A DNA stretch of 64,000 nt from Paenochrobactrum gallinarii (GCF_014205685.1 NZ_JACIIU010000001.1:310001-374000); one strand, 5' to 3'; shown: positions 25,620 to 38,549, numbered from the stretch's first letter. Notes: a model not told the origin generated them from the letters alone. Made by a program: numbers and translations.

Positions 25620-26111
25620 TTATTGCGGCTTGCCTTTTTCCCACATCACATCGCCACGATAAAGCGGCACAGTGGAAAGAGACGTTTTAGCCGAGCCATC
25701 CTGCACCTGCGCCGCATGTGCCAGATAAAGCAATGTATTGTTCTTTGGATCGTAAATACGGGTAATAATCAGCTTTTTCCAAATCAGGCTGGTGCGCTCG
25801 GAAAAAACCCGCTCACCACCTTTGCCAAGCTTGATATCACCAATGGTAATCGGCCCTGTCTGCTCGCATGAAATCGACGCATTGGACGGATTTTCAAACC
25901 AATTGCCCTTTTGCAGCCGATCAATAATCCCGCGCGAAAAAGAAGCCAAATGACAGGTGACACCCTGTACCTTCGGATCAGGCACGGCATCAATCACAAT
26001 ATCATTGCCCAGCCAGTCTACGCCGACTTTACCCACTTCTTCCGCTTGTGCGGGAAAAAGTCCTGCCGTCAAAAGTGCCGCGACCAATCCTGCCTGAAAT
26101 AATCTACGCAT
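25620..26111 (-). CDS. creA: CreA family periplasmic protein
   Basis: A 163-residue protein with a signal peptide (LFQAGLVAALLTAGLFPAQAEE). The body VGVDWLGNDIVIDAVPDPKVQGVTCHLASFSRG and the segment SNASISCEQTGPI match the CreA family (DUF2541-like cre locus protein), which has two conserved cysteines probably forming a disulfide. Its biochemical role is not established. Length is usual. It is convergent with the symporter gene and precedes the acetyltransferase gene by about 85 bases on the same strand, but there is no sign of an operon. Confidence 0.88.
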   Translation of the reverse strand: MRRLFQAGLVAALLTAGLFPAQAEEVGKVGVDWLGNDIVIDAVPDPKVQGVTCHLASFSRGIIDRLQKGNWFENPSNASISCEQTGPITIGDIKLGKGGERVFSERTSLIWKKLIITRIYDPKNNTLLYLAHAAQVQDGSAKTSLSTVPLYRGDVMWEKGKPQ

Positions 26112-26196
26112 CTGCCAGCGCCCTTTTTACTGATGGTTCACTTTAAAAATATAGATCAAAGCTGAGCGCTTGCAAGAAGGCAGACAAAGCCTCAGC

Positions 26197-26865
26197 TCAT
26201 TCTTGCGGTGTGCTTAATTCATTGACCGCAATCACTTCCCATTTGTCCAGAAAATCAGAGATTTCCAGCACCTGAATATCCGGCATTGCACGGTAGATCA
26301 TCGCCACCGGCCAGTCCCACCATTGCAACTTCAACAAGCGTTCAACAATCTCAGCCGGAAAGCGCGGGCGGATAGGGCGCGCCGGAGAACCGGCAACAAT
26401 GGTATAATCCGGCACATCACGCGTCACCACGGCATTCGCACCGACAACCGAACCATGACCGATGGAAATACCCGGCATAATCACTGCACCATGGCCAATC
26501 CACACATCATTGCCGATTGTCACACGTTTGCTCTGTCGATAAGCGCGATAGTCCATATCAAGGCCGATATGGCGGAAATATTCATTCGGGCGATAGGTCA
26601 TTTTGTGCGACATCAACCGCTCGATCGGGTGCTCCAGCGCGTTGATGCGTACATTGGCGGCAATAGAGCAGAATTTGCCGATATCAGCATAAATCCCTTC
26701 GCCATGCCGTTCCATATAGGTGAAATCGCCGATTTTCACATCACGCAAAACAACCCGCTCACCAATATCAGCATAGCGGCCAAGTTTAACCCCTTGCAAT
26801 TTTGCATTGGGGTGAACCTTTGGCTCTCTGATCTCAAGGCGTTCAAAATCATCAGGTATCGTCAA
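26197..26865 (-). CDS. Hexapeptide-repeat acetyltransferase (XAT / phosphonate-locus type)
   Basis: A 222-residue left-handed beta-helix acyltransferase. Hexapeptide turns run through KLGRYADIGERVVLRDVKIGDFTYM and VTIGNDVWIGHGAVIMPGISIGHGSVVGANAVVT. The conserved catalytic-type histidine is in IGHGAVI, and IVAGSPARPIRPRFP is the family C-terminal signature. It most resembles the hexapeptide transferase family found in phosphonate (phn) operons (TIGR03308) and chloramphenicol (XAT) acetyltransferases. No phn genes are visible here. The start is TTG with GAGG upstream; there is no ATG before residue 50. Substrate unknown. Confidence 0.8.
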   Translation of the reverse strand: MTIPDDFERLEIREPKVHPNAKLQGVKLGRYADIGERVVLRDVKIGDFTYMERHGEGIYADIGKFCSIAANVRINALEHPIERLMSHKMTYRPNEYFRHIGLDMDYRAYRQSKRVTIGNDVWIGHGAVIMPGISIGHGSVVGANAVVTRDVPDYTIVAGSPARPIRPRFPAEIVERLLKLQWWDWPVAMIYRAMPDIQVLEISDFLDKWEVIAVNELSTPQE

Positions 26866-27089
26866 TTATAAAAACCTCATCAGCCGAAACAGCTACTACA
26901 AAACAATGAACCGATTGCGCGCTTTTCTTCTTATTTGTTTTAAGCCTATAACCTTGTTAGATTTTGCTTGCACGGCACTTTTTGTCACCCTCCATGACAA
27001 TTAAATGCTATAGCACTCTCAAGCTCCCCCAAGCTTCAGGAAAAGCTGGTAAAATTTGTAATAGATTTACGCGTGAAGGCTTGTACTTT

Positions 27090-27674
27090 ATGAAAAAACT
27101 CCTCCCCCTCCTTATCATTGCAGTCGTTGCGGCAATCGTCGGTGTCGGCGCCTATACCTATATTCAGGACAAACAAGCAACCAGCAAACCATTTGGCGGC
27201 CCGCTTGATCTGATCGCTATGGACGGCTCAAAATTTACCGAAGCTGATTTGCGCGAAACACCTGCTGTAATTTTCTTCGGCTTTACTCATTGCCCTGACG
27301 TTTGCCCGACAACACTTTTTGAACTCGACGGCTGGCTCAAGGAAATGGGACCGGATGCAAACAAGATCAAAGCTTATTTCATCACTGTTGATCCGGAGCG
27401 TGACACGCAGGAAATTATGCAAACCTATGTCAGCAATGTGTCAGACAAAATCATCGGTATTACCGGCACACCGGAAAAAATCGCTGAAGCTGTAAAATCT
27501 TACCATATTTACGCGAAAAAAGTACCGGGTGAAGGTGACAATTACAATATGGATCACACTGCATCGCTGTTTTTGCTCGACAAGGGCGGGATGTTCCGCG
27601 GCACCATTGCATATGGTGAAAATCCTGATACAGCGCTTGAAAAGCTGAAAAATCTGGCCAAACGTAATAGCTAA
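27090..27674 (+). CDS. SCO1/SenC copper-binding protein
   Basis: A 194-residue membrane-anchored thioredoxin-fold protein that helps insert copper in cytochrome c oxidase. An N-terminal helix ([21 protein letters not shown], about 4-24) anchors it. The copper ligands are CPDVC (Cys-x3-Cys) in [13 protein letters not shown] and the histidine in [11 protein letters not shown]. The ATG at 27090 is chosen over 26964, whose extra 42 residues are unlike the family. No cox genes are adjacent; the gene stands alone between the acetyltransferase and prmA. A redox-signalling role is also known for this family. Confidence 0.93.
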   Translation: MKKLLPLLIIAVVAAIVGVGAYTYIQDKQATSKPFGGPLDLIAMDGSKFTEADLRETPAVIFFGFTHCPDVCPTTLFELDGWLKEMGPDANKIKAYFITVDPERDTQEIMQTYVSNVSDKIIGITGTPEKIAEAVKSYHIYAKKVPGEGDNYNMDHTASLFLLDKGGMFRGTIAYGENPDTALEKLKNLAKRNS

Positions 27675-27748
27675 CCAATGACCGGAATGAGGGCTTCATT
27701 TTAAAGCCCCGTTCCTGCTCACATTATTCCCGAAAGTGTTTTTGCACC

Positions 27749-28606
27749 ATGTCCCAATTTCGCCTCTGCTATGTCACGGAAAAAGTCGAAGCTGAACAGA
27801 TTTATGCCCGGCTCGAGCCTGTTTTTGAAGATGACGGCTATCCGATCGCCATTACAGAAGTAGACGAAGACAAAGAAATCTTCGAAGTATCGCTTTACAT
27901 CGAAGACGGTGCGGAAGACCTCCTTAAGCGCGTTGAAGCAGTCGTTGGTACAGGTAAATTCCAGATCGAAGAACTGCCGGATATCGATTGGGTTCTCCAT
28001 TCACTCGAAGGTTTAAAGCCGGTACGCGCCGGACGTTTCTTTGTGCATGGTTCGCATGACCGCGATAAACTGGGCGCCGATGATATCTCCATCGAAATTG
28101 ATGCAGGGCTTGCTTTCGGCACCGGCCATCACGGCACCACTGCCGGCTGTTTGGAAATGATCACCGAACTGGTTGAAAAAGAACACCCGACCAATGCGCT
28201 TGATCTTGGCACCGGCAGCGCCGTGCTTGCCATTGCTATTGCCAAGCTTGCCCCGATAGAAGTGCTTGCCACTGATAATGACCCGATTGCCGTAACAGTT
28301 GCTGCCGAAAATACCGTTAAAAACGGTGTTGCAGAACATGTGACCACTGCAACGGCTGAAGGTTTCGACCACGCAATTTTCCGTAGCCACACTCCGTTTG
28401 ATCTGATCGTTGCCAATATTCTGGCACGCCCTTTGATGGATCTGGCACCAGCTTTAAGCAGCCATAAAGCCGAAGGTGGTTCGATCATCTTGTCCGGTAT
28501 TCTGGAAAGCCAGCATGATGCGGTGGTTGAAGCCTATGAAGCGCAAGGTTTGAAGCGCCAAAACACCCTGCACCGCGAAGGCTGGGTCACCATTCATCTG
28601 AAATAA
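27749..28606 (+). CDS. prmA: Ribosomal protein L11 methyltransferase
   Basis: A 285-residue SAM-dependent enzyme that trimethylates L11. SAM motif I is [18 protein letters not shown] near residue 150, motif [11 protein letters not shown], and the NPPY-like motif is [28 protein letters not shown] just before motif I is the PrmA signature. The N-terminal substrate-recognition domain (about 1-100) is complete. It is followed 18 bases later by pepP and probably shares its transcript. Confidence 0.95.
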   Translation: MSQFRLCYVTEKVEAEQIYARLEPVFEDDGYPIAITEVDEDKEIFEVSLYIEDGAEDLLKRVEAVVGTGKFQIEELPDIDWVLHSLEGLKPVRAGRFFVHGSHDRDKLGADDISIEIDAGLAFGTGHHGTTAGCLEMITELVEKEHPTNALDLGTGSAVLAIAIAKLAPIEVLATDNDPIAVTVAAENTVKNGVAEHVTTATAEGFDHAIFRSHTPFDLIVANILARPLMDLAPALSSHKAEGGSIILSGILESQHDAVVEAYEAQGLKRQNTLHREGWVTIHLK

Positions 28607-28624
28607 TTTTTCAAAGAGGCAATT

Positions 28625-30457
28625 ATGAGCCAGACATTTCAGTCATTTGAAGTGAAATCAGATCCTTCATATGCCAAGCCGCGCGTTGCGAATTTGCGCA
28701 AACTGATGGCAGAAAACCAAATTGATGGTTTTCTGGTGCCGCGTGCTGATGAACATCAGGGCGAATATGTGCCGGAAAGCGCACAGCGTCTTGGCTGGCT
28801 CACCGGCTTCACCGGCTCGGCAGGTGCAGCCCTTATTTTGAAGGACAGCGCCTATCTGTTTGTGGATGGTCGCTATGAATTGCAGGCGGCAACTCAAACC
28901 GATCCGGCAATTTTCACTATTGAAAGCCTTGTTACCAATCCGCCAGCCACATGGCTAAAAGCCAATGGCAAGGGTCTGGTCATCGGCTTTGATCCATGGC
29001 TGCACACCATCAATGAAGCAGCAGCTTTGCGCAGTAGTCTTGAAGCCAATGGCGGGCGTCTGGTAGCGCTTGAGCACAATCTGGTGGATCAGGTCTGGCA
29101 AGACCGCCCTGCTGCACCATTGGCGCCGGTTACCATTCAGCCGGCACGCTATTCGGGTCAGGAGGCATCCGAAAAAATCGCCCTGATGCAAAAAGCACTT
29201 GGTCAAACGGCTGCCACGGCCACTGTTTTGACCGATCCGTCATCGGCGGCTTGGGTTTTCAACATTCGCGGCAAAGATGTTTCCAACACGCCTTTGCCGC
29301 TGTGCTTTGTCATTCTCTCAAGCACTGAGGCACCGCAGATTTTCATTGATGAGCGCAAACTTGCCATTGAACCGCGTGCCTACCTCACCCAGCTTGCCAC
29401 CTTATGCGAGCCATCAAGTCTTGAAGCAGCCTTGACCAAACGCGCACAAGCCGGCGAGATTTTCATGTTTGATCCGGCGCTGGCCGCAGAAAAATTCCGC
29501 CTCATCATTGAAGGCGCTGGCGGCTCTTTTATCAACGGTAAAGATCCGGCACGCCTGCCGCGCGCCATTAAGAATAAAGCCGAACTTGACGGCAGTCGTA
29601 CTGCACATGAGCGTGACGGCGTTGCGATGGTGCGCTTTCTCTCATGGCTGGATGCACAAAAGCCAGAAGATTTGAACGAAATTTCTGCCGCACAAAAATT
29701 AGAAGAGTGCCGCGCCGAAACCGGCAAAGACTTCCAGATGCCGTTGGAAGAATTATCCTTCGACAGCATCTCCGGCAGCGGACCCAATGGCGCGATCATC
29801 CATTACCGCGTCAATACTGATACCAACCGTCAGTTTGAAAATGGCGACGTCTATCTGATTGATTCCGGCGGCCAATATCGTGACGGTACCACCGACATTA
29901 CCCGCTCGGTTGCCATCGGCGATGTCAGCCAAGAGAAAAAACGTGCTTTTACGCTCGTGCTGAAAGGCATGATCGCCATTTCAACAGCACGTTTTCCGAA
30001 AGGCACCCGCGGGCAGGATATCGACGTGCTGGCGCGCATCGCGCTTTGGAAACAGGGCTTCGATTATGGCCACGGCACCGGTCATGGTGTCGGCTCTTAT
30101 CTTTCCGTGCATGAAGGCCCGCAGAGCATTTCCAAGCGCGGTGATCAGGAGCTGATGATTGGCATGATCTGCTCCAATGAACCGGGCTATTACAAACCGG
30201 GCTCATTCGGTATCCGCATTGAAAACCTGATTATCGTCACTGAAGCAACGACACCTGAAGGCGGCGATCTGCCGATGCTGGGCTTTGAAACCCTCACCTT
30301 CTGCCCGATTGATCTGCGCCTGATTGATAAAGCTCTGCTTTCGCCTGATGAGATTGAATGGCTCAATCATTATCACCAGCAGGTACGCGAAAAGCTGACA
30401 CCACATATGGACAAGTCAGCCAGCGAATGGCTCATTGAGGCAACCAAACCTCTTTAG
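28625..30457 (+). CDS. pepP: Xaa-Pro aminopeptidase (M24B, aminopeptidase P)
   Basis: A 610-residue dinuclear-metal peptidase releasing N-terminal residues before proline. The C-terminal pita-bread domain has the metal ligands in LIDSGGQYRDGTTDITRS (two Asp), HGTGHGVGSYLSVHEGP (His), NEPGYYKPG (Glu) and IRIENLII (Glu). Two N-terminal creatinase-like domains (about 15-310) and the long form (about 600 residues, with a C-terminal extension) match the cytoplasmic APP type seen in alphaproteobacteria and eukaryotes. It ends at a strong bidirectional terminator. The ATG at 28625 has GAGG upstream. Confidence 0.94.
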   Translation: MSQTFQSFEVKSDPSYAKPRVANLRKLMAENQIDGFLVPRADEHQGEYVPESAQRLGWLTGFTGSAGAALILKDSAYLFVDGRYELQAATQTDPAIFTIESLVTNPPATWLKANGKGLVIGFDPWLHTINEAAALRSSLEANGGRLVALEHNLVDQVWQDRPAAPLAPVTIQPARYSGQEASEKIALMQKALGQTAATATVLTDPSSAAWVFNIRGKDVSNTPLPLCFVILSSTEAPQIFIDERKLAIEPRAYLTQLATLCEPSSLEAALTKRAQAGEIFMFDPALAAEKFRLIIEGAGGSFINGKDPARLPRAIKNKAELDGSRTAHERDGVAMVRFLSWLDAQKPEDLNEISAAQKLEECRAETGKDFQMPLEELSFDSISGSGPNGAIIHYRVNTDTNRQFENGDVYLIDSGGQYRDGTTDITRSVAIGDVSQEKKRAFTLVLKGMIAISTARFPKGTRGQDIDVLARIALWKQGFDYGHGTGHGVGSYLSVHEGPQSISKRGDQELMIGMICSNEPGYYKPGSFGIRIENLIIVTEATTPEGGDLPMLGFETLTFCPIDLRLIDKALLSPDEIEWLNHYHQQVREKLTPHMDKSASEWLIEATKPL

Positions 30458-30463
30458 ATAAAC

Positions 30464-30497
30464 AAAACACCGGCTCTGCTATCAGAGCCGGTGTTTT
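30464..30497. terminator. Bidirectional terminator between pepP and ligA
   Basis: AAAACACCGGCTCTG pairs with CAGAGCCGGTGTTTT around a 4-base loop, a 15-bp stem between convergent genes. Confidence 0.92.
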
Positions 30498-30521
30498 CAT
30501 ATCTGAAGCTGAAATATGCTT

Positions 30522-32735
<2,214 letters not shown>

Positions 32736-32777
32736 TTATCCGATACGCCGCGACACGAATATTTAGCTGTTGTGAAT

Positions 32778-34457
32778 TCAGGCTTTTGCCTTGCTCGTTT
32801 CGCCCAGCAGACGCTCGGCCGCAGCGCGGGCTTCATCCGTCACGCTGGCACCTGCCAGCATACGGGCGATTTCTTCCTGACGCTCGGCCGTTTCCATCAC
32901 ACGGATGGATGTGCTGACGCGGTCGCTCTTATCTGCTGATTTAGCAATCAGGAAATGCGTTGAAGCGCGTGCTGCCACTTGCGGAGCATGTGTGACAGAC
33001 AAGACCTGCACACGTGAAGACAAGCGCGATAAACGCTGACCAATCGCATCAGCCACCGCACCGCCGACACCCGTGTCAATTTCGTCAAACACCAATGTTG
33101 GTGCAGAACCACGATCAGCAAGTGCAACCTTCAAAGCTAGCAAGAAACGCGATAATTCACCACCTGACGCGACCTTCATCATCGGCCCGGCGCGGGTGCC
33201 CGGATTGGTGCGCACCCAATATTCCACAATATCAATGCCTTCAGCACTGCGGGCGTCTGCATCGGTGGTCATTTCAACGATAAACTCGGCGCGTTCCAGC
33301 TTCAAAGCTGGCAGTTCAGCCATCACGGCAGCTTTCAGATGTTCGGCTGTTTCATGACGCGCAGCCGACAAAGCTCCGGCCACATCATCATAGACTTTCT
33401 TGGTAGTCACTGCTTCTGCTTCAAGCTTTTCAAGCTTTTCAGCGCCTGCATCAAGATCAGCCAGATCAGCATCCATTTTATCGCGCAATGCTGGCAATTC
33501 GCTGACCGGCACCGAATATTTGCGCGCTGCTGCACGAAGCGCAAAAAGGCGCTCCTCCACCTGCTCCTGCAAGCGCGGATCAAAATCAATTGCACGGATA
33601 GCCGCTTCAATACCGTCTTGCGCCAGCGCCAGCTTGTCCAGCGCTTCATCAATCGCATTGATAACCGGTTCTAACAACTGCGGTGCTTCAGGCGCTTTAC
33701 GCTCCAAGCGGCGCACAAGACTGGCAAGTGAGGGAACGGGGGAACCCTGCCCCGACAATAAATCATTAGCCTCATTGACATCACTGGCAATGCGCTCGGA
33801 TTTCATCATCACTGCACGGCGTTCTGCCAGCTCGTCTTCTTCGCCAATTTGCGGATTAAGCTTATCCAGTTCTTCAACAGAGGCGCGCAAATAATCACCT
33901 TCGCGCTCGGCCGCTTCCACTTTGGCACGATAGCGGTTTAAAGCCTGTTCGGCATCACGCCAGCTCTTAAACTTCTCCCGCACCACTTCCGTCTGGCTAT
34001 CCAAACCACCAAAAGCGTCAAGCAAACTGCGGTGAATATCAATATCGACAAGCGCACGATCATCATGCTGACCGTGTATTTCAACAAGTCTGCGGCCAAG
34101 TTCACGCAAAAGCGTTACGCTTGCAACCTGATCATTAATGAAAACACGGGTACGACCATCACCCGACTGAACGCGACGCAAGATAATATCGCCGTCGTCT
34201 TCCAATCCGTTTTGGCTCAAAAAAACACGTGCCGGATGGTTGGCCGGCACATCAAAAACGGCTGTCACCTGCCCCTGATCGGCACCGTGACGCACCAGTG
34301 ATGCGTCACCACGCGCCCCAAGTGCCAGGGACAAAGAATCCAGCAGAATAGACTTCCCCGCGCCGGTCTCACCGGTAAGCACAGAAAGTCCGCTGCTGAA
34401 TTCAATATCAAGCCTTTCAATCAGAACTATATCGCGGATCGAGAGGTGCGACAGCAT
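32778..34457 (-). CDS. recN: RecN, SMC-like DNA repair ATPase
   Basis: A 559-residue SMC-family protein for recombinational repair of double-strand breaks. Walker A is LTGETGAGKSILLDSL near residue 29, the ABC-type signature is MKVASGGELSRFLLALK near 430, and Walker B is TLVFDEIDTGVGG. Two coiled-coil arms lie between (about 150-350). The start at 34457 is 13 bases after the bamD stop. Grouping with bamD and lpxC in the same direction suggests read-through from upstream. Confidence 0.96.
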   Translation of the reverse strand: MLSHLSIRDIVLIERLDIEFSSGLSVLTGETGAGKSILLDSLSLALGARGDASLVRHGADQGQVTAVFDVPANHPARVFLSQNGLEDDGDIILRRVQSGDGRTRVFINDQVASVTLLRELGRRLVEIHGQHDDRALVDIDIHRSLLDAFGGLDSQTEVVREKFKSWRDAEQALNRYRAKVEAAEREGDYLRASVEELDKLNPQIGEEDELAERRAVMMKSERIASDVNEANDLLSGQGSPVPSLASLVRRLERKAPEAPQLLEPVINAIDEALDKLALAQDGIEAAIRAIDFDPRLQEQVEERLFALRAAARKYSVPVSELPALRDKMDADLADLDAGAEKLEKLEAEAVTTKKVYDDVAGALSAARHETAEHLKAAVMAELPALKLERAEFIVEMTTDADARSAEGIDIVEYWVRTNPGTRAGPMMKVASGGELSRFLLALKVALADRGSAPTLVFDEIDTGVGGAVADAIGQRLSRLSSRVQVLSVTHAPQVAARASTHFLIAKSADKSDRVSTSIRVMETAERQEEIARMLAGASVTDEARAAAERLLGETSKAKA

Positions 34458-34470
34458 GAGGTGCTTTTCT

Positions 34471-35334
34471 TTATGCGCCGCCGCCGGTAATCAGCGCGCC
34501 GGCTTTCGACAACCATGAACCAGTATTGTTGCGCGGCTCCAAACCACCCGACTGCAACAGCTTGTAGCTGTCTTTATACCACTGGCTGTCCGGATAGTTC
34601 TGACCAAGCACCGATGCAGCCATCTGCGCTTCACTGGTCAGACCCAGCGCGTAATAGGCCTCGACCAAACGGGCAAGCGCTTCTTCAACATGGCGGGTGT
34701 TGGAATATTCTTCCACCACACCACGGAAACGTTTAACCGCTGCCAGATAATCTTTACCCTCTAGATAATAGCGACCGACCTGCATTTCTTTACCGGCCAG
34801 CTGGTCGCGTGCAAAACGGATTTTCGTTTTAGCATCTTCGACATATTCACTATCCGGATAGCGGTCGATCACTTCCTGCATCGCGGCAATAGCACGCTTG
34901 CTTGCAGCCTGATCGCGGGTAACATCAGGAATCTGACGGAAATAGCTCAAACCGATAATGTAATAAGCATAAGCTGATTCAGGCGATGTCGGGTAAAGCG
35001 TGTTGTAACGCTTCGACATGCTGATCGCTTCTTCATAATTACCCTGACGGTAATTGGTAAATGCACCCATTACGAGCGATTTACGCGCCCATTCGGTGTA
35101 AGGGTGCTGACGGTCAATGGCCGCAAACTTCTTCGCCGCTTCGCCCAGTCGTCCGCCATCAAGATTGGCCAGAGCTTCATTGTAAAGCTTATCCGGCGCA
35201 TCAATGGTTTCGACATATTTTGACAGATCAATAGCGTCATCTTTGCTGGCGCAACCTGAAAGGATTGCAACCACGGCAACCGTTCCCACAAGCATTGCGG
35301 TTGCTCTGTTTACCGGGAATTTGAAACTCGTCAT
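34471..35334 (-). CDS. bamD: BamD, outer-membrane protein assembly lipoprotein
   Basis: A 287-residue TPR lipoprotein of the BAM complex that inserts beta-barrels in the outer membrane. A lipoprotein signal ends in the lipobox ILSGC (Cys about 29). TPR-like repeats follow ([68 protein letters not shown]). The downstream arrangement bamD-recN-ligA is the usual one after lpxC. The 330-base upstream gap probably carries its promoter. Confidence 0.95.
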   Translation of the reverse strand: MTSFKFPVNRATAMLVGTVAVVAILSGCASKDDAIDLSKYVETIDAPDKLYNEALANLDGGRLGEAAKKFAAIDRQHPYTEWARKSLVMGAFTNYRQGNYEEAISMSKRYNTLYPTSPESAYAYYIIGLSYFRQIPDVTRDQAASKRAIAAMQEVIDRYPDSEYVEDAKTKIRFARDQLAGKEMQVGRYYLEGKDYLAAVKRFRGVVEEYSNTRHVEEALARLVEAYYALGLTSEAQMAASVLGQNYPDSQWYKDSYKLLQSGGLEPRNNTGSWLSKAGALITGGGA

Positions 35335-35664
35335 GTGGTCTCCGGCCTTCTGGCAGCGTCATTACGACAAGAATAGTGCACCATCACAAATTTCATCGCT
35401 CGGTGCATCATATGGTCTGATTACACCCTTAACACGAAATTCGTGAAAATATAAAGGATGCAATATTGAATCTATTGGATGTCCATAAATCACAAGCCAA
35501 CTCATTCAGCAATGATATTAAAGACATCCTTACCTTTGCATAGCGGATTTTTCGCTCAAAAACTCTGTTTTTAACAGTTAGATGAGTGAAACAAAACGCA
35601 ATTATTCATAAACTCAGCACAAGCACCATCAGAAAGAATAATCTGCCGGTCTTGTCCGGAGCGA
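35335..35664. other. Intergenic region between lpxC and bamD
   Basis: About 330 bases without a supported gene. A perfect inverted repeat CACGAA-A-TTCGTG sits at 35433-35445, some 90 bases upstream of the bamD start, and a GAATC site is at 35469-35473. A short CCGG/CCGG repeat after the lpxC stop is too weak to call a terminator. The A/T-rich stretch presumably holds the bamD promoter. Confidence 0.5.
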
Positions 35665-36534
35665 TTAAACCTCAACAATTTCATGGGTCGAAGGATCAGC
35701 CAATAGCGCCTTCACCACATGCGAATTCATTTTGTGTCCGCCACGAAAAGAGCTGAAGCGGCCGATAAAAGGCGCGCCCAGCATAGCCAGATCACCGATA
35801 GCATCCAATGTCTTATGGCGGACAAATTCATTTTTCAGACGCTGACCGCCTTCATTGATGATCTTATCATCATGCCCGATCACCAGAGAATTTTCCAACG
35901 ATGAACCAAGCGCCAAGCCTGCCGCCCATAAAGCTTCAACATCTTTCATGAAGCCAAAAGTACGCGCCGCTGCAATGTCATTTTTGAAAACGTCGGCATT
36001 AAGATCAGCAGAATATTTTTGCCGTCCGATGACAGGAGAGGCAAACTCAATCTCCACCTCATAATGCAAACCGTCATACGGGGTGAACTCTGCCCATGAG
36101 CCATTATGCTCAATTCGCACAGGTTTTAAAACACGGATGAACTTGCGTTTCGCAGTTTGCGTTTCAATGCCCGATGCTTCAAAAGCATTGACGAAATCCA
36201 ATGACGAACCATCCAAAATCGGCACTTCTGCACCGTCCAGCATAATCTCCAGATTATCAAGACCAAGCGCCGAGACAGCCGACATCAGATGTTCGATCGT
36301 ATGGATACGAATGTCACCTGCTCCAAGTGTCGTTGACAGATCGGTGGAACCAACCTGATCCGCATGGGCTGCAAATCGATGCTGATTGCCTTGCGCATCT
36401 TCGCGAATGAACACGATACCACTATTTTCAGCAGCCGGAATGAATTCAACATTGGCGACCTTGCCGCTATGTACGCCCACACCGGCCAGCATTACCGGCT
36501 TTGCAAGGGTTTGTTGAAATGGCTGTAAGGTCAT
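35665..36534 (-). CDS. lpxC: UDP-3-O-acyl-N-acetylglucosamine deacetylase
   Basis: A 289-residue zinc enzyme for the committed step of lipid A synthesis. Zinc and active-site segments are IHTIEHLMSAVSALGLDN (His ligand), RHKTLDAIGDLAMLGAPF (His and Asp ligands) and FRGGHKMNSHVVKALL (general acid His). The GVHSGKVANVEFIPA N-terminus is typical. The ATG at 36534 is used; the preceding GTG adds one residue. ftsZ lies upstream on the same strand behind a strong terminator, so lpxC has its own promoter in the 225-base gap. Confidence 0.96.
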   Translation of the reverse strand: MTLQPFQQTLAKPVMLAGVGVHSGKVANVEFIPAAENSGIVFIREDAQGNQHRFAAHADQVGSTDLSTTLGAGDIRIHTIEHLMSAVSALGLDNLEIMLDGAEVPILDGSSLDFVNAFEASGIETQTAKRKFIRVLKPVRIEHNGSWAEFTPYDGLHYEVEIEFASPVIGRQKYSADLNADVFKNDIAAARTFGFMKDVEALWAAGLALGSSLENSLVIGHDDKIINEGGQRLKNEFVRHKTLDAIGDLAMLGAPFIGRFSSFRGGHKMNSHVVKALLADPSTHEIVEV

Positions 36535-36759
36535 CACTCGTCATCCGAATTTTCGTGTCATCATTCTCAGACAAGCCTCATAAAGCACCTGTCCGATATA
36601 AGCTACCTGTAGGCATAAACCATATTACGGCTAAATCATGCCCGTGGACGATAAAGCAGTATAACTTTTCTACAAATATAAAAATACAGCCTGTCCACTC
36701 ACAAGAAATAACGCATTTTTTATCTTTGTCAGAGACGCACTTTTTCCCACCACCGACAT

Positions 36760-36795
36760 AAAAAAAGCCCTTCCGATCTGCACCGGAAGGGCTTT
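36760..36795 (-). terminator. Terminator after ftsZ
   Basis: On the minus strand AAAGCCCTTCCG pairs with CGGAAGGGCTTT and is followed by a T7 tract. It separates ftsZ from lpxC. Confidence 0.92.
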
Positions 36796-36815
36796 CGATT
36801 TAAATCTGCGTCTGC

Positions 36816-38549
36816 TTAGTTTGACTGACGACGCAGGAATGCCGGAATTTCCAACTGGTCTTCTTCAGACACAGGACGCTGCTGGCGAGGAGCCTGCTCG
36901 TTCAGCTGAGCGCGGCGTGGAGCGTAGATCGACGCATCCTGCGACAGCGGACGACGGGTTTCCTGCTGGCGCATACCTGGCTCTGCACGACCCTGTGCCG
37001 GTTCCAGACGAGCAGCCGGCTGCTCTTCTTCACGACGGGTCAGACCGCTCATCAGACGGTTAAGCAAGCCTTTAGGGCTGCGCTCTTCCTGAGCAGGTGC
37101 CGGTGCACGGCGTGCATTCAGTTCCGCTTGAACCACCGGAGGAAAGTCAGACACCGAAGGCATGCGTGGAGCTTGGCGCGGCTGTGGCTGCGCGGCTGGC
37201 TGTTCCATCTGCGACTGATGGTACTGCGGCTGAACCTGCTGCTGTTGCTGTGTGTGCAGCTGAACCTGCGGCGCATGCTGAGCCTGAGGTGCCTGCTGAC
37301 GTGGAGCCTGTGCACGAGCATCCATGCTTTCTGGTGTCGGAGCCTGGAAAATACGGCTTGCCGGACGGAAAGACTGGTCGTCTTCACCCTGATAGAAAGG
37401 CATTTCAGCCTGTGCTGTATGGGTGTTTTGCGGAGCAGCGGCAGCTTCTACAGCACGTGGCTGAGCTGACTGCTCAACCTGTACAGGCGGACGCAATGCG
37501 CCGTGCGGTGCAGGCTTAGGTGCAGCTGGCTTTACTGGCTGTTGTTGACGAAATTCCAGCGGCGCAGGCGCCGCATCTCCGATCTGCTTATCAATGCCGG
37601 TCGCCACAACAGAAACGCGGATAACGCCTTCAAGACCTTCATCAAATGTTGCACCGAGGATAATGTTTGCATCCTGATCAACTTCTTCACGGATACGGGT
37701 TGCTGCTTCATCCACTTCAAACAGGGTCATATCACGACCACCGGTGATGGAGATCAACAGACCGCGTGCGCCGCGCATTGATGTTTCGTCGAGCAGCGGA
37801 TTAGCAATCGCTGCTTCAGCAGCTGCAATCGCACGGCCTTCACCGGAAGCTTCACCGGTACCCATCATCGCTTTGCCCATTTCACGCATAACAGCGCGAA
37901 CGTCAGCGAAGTCGAGGTTGATGAGGCCTTCTTTAACCATCAGGTCGGTGATGCAGGCAACGCCTGAGTAGAGCACCTGATCCGCCATCGCAAAAGCGTC
38001 AGCAAAAGTGGTCTTGTCATTGGCAATGCGGAACAGGTTCTGGTTCGGAATAACAATCAGAGTGTCGACGTTCTTCTGAAGCTCTTCTATTCCCAGATCT
38101 GCGGTTTTCATGCGACGCTGACCTTCAAAATGGAAAGGCTTGGTCACAACGCCAACAGTCAGAATACCACGATCACGGGCAGCACGTGCAACAACAGGAG
38201 CCGCACCTGTACCGGTACCACCACCCATACCGGCGGTGACAAAGCACATGTGGGTGCCGTTCAGGTGATCAACAATTTCATCGATGCACTCTTCAGCAGC
38301 TGCGCGACCGACTTCCGGCTGCGAACCCGCGCCAAGGCCTTCAGTCACAGCAGCACCGAGCTGAATGATCCGGTCTGAGCGTGACATTGTCAGCGCCTGA
38401 GCGTCTGTGTTGGCAACCACAAAATCAACGCCACGAAGACCGGCATTGATCATGTTGTTGACTGCGTTACCGCCGCCACCGCCAACACCGAAAACGGTGA
38501 TACGAGGCTTCAGCTCTGTAATATCTGGCTTTTGCAGATTGATGGTCAT
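36816..38549 (-). CDS. ftsZ: Cell division protein FtsZ
   Basis: A 577-residue tubulin-like GTPase that forms the Z ring. The GTP-binding motif [13 protein letters not shown] is near residue 108, with the N-terminal [16 protein letters not shown] loop and the T7 synergy loop [11 protein letters not shown]. The globular domain ends near 320. A long Pro/Gln/Ala-rich linker (about 325-565) follows, and the conserved C-terminal peptide [10 protein letters not shown] binds FtsA and other partners. The linker is about 240 residues, long as is usual for alphaproteobacteria. GAGGAACG precedes the ATG. Confidence 0.98.
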   Translation of the reverse strand: MTINLQKPDITELKPRITVFGVGGGGGNAVNNMINAGLRGVDFVVANTDAQALTMSRSDRIIQLGAAVTEGLGAGSQPEVGRAAAEECIDEIVDHLNGTHMCFVTAGMGGGTGTGAAPVVARAARDRGILTVGVVTKPFHFEGQRRMKTADLGIEELQKNVDTLIVIPNQNLFRIANDKTTFADAFAMADQVLYSGVACITDLMVKEGLINLDFADVRAVMREMGKAMMGTGEASGEGRAIAAAEAAIANPLLDETSMRGARGLLISITGGRDMTLFEVDEAATRIREEVDQDANIILGATFDEGLEGVIRVSVVATGIDKQIGDAAPAPLEFRQQQPVKPAAPKPAPHGALRPPVQVEQSAQPRAVEAAAAPQNTHTAQAEMPFYQGEDDQSFRPASRIFQAPTPESMDARAQAPRQQAPQAQHAPQVQLHTQQQQQVQPQYHQSQMEQPAAQPQPRQAPRMPSVSDFPPVVQAELNARRAPAPAQEERSPKGLLNRLMSGLTRREEEQPAARLEPAQGRAEPGMRQQETRRPLSQDASIYAPRRAQLNEQAPRQQRPVSEEDQLEIPAFLRRQSN

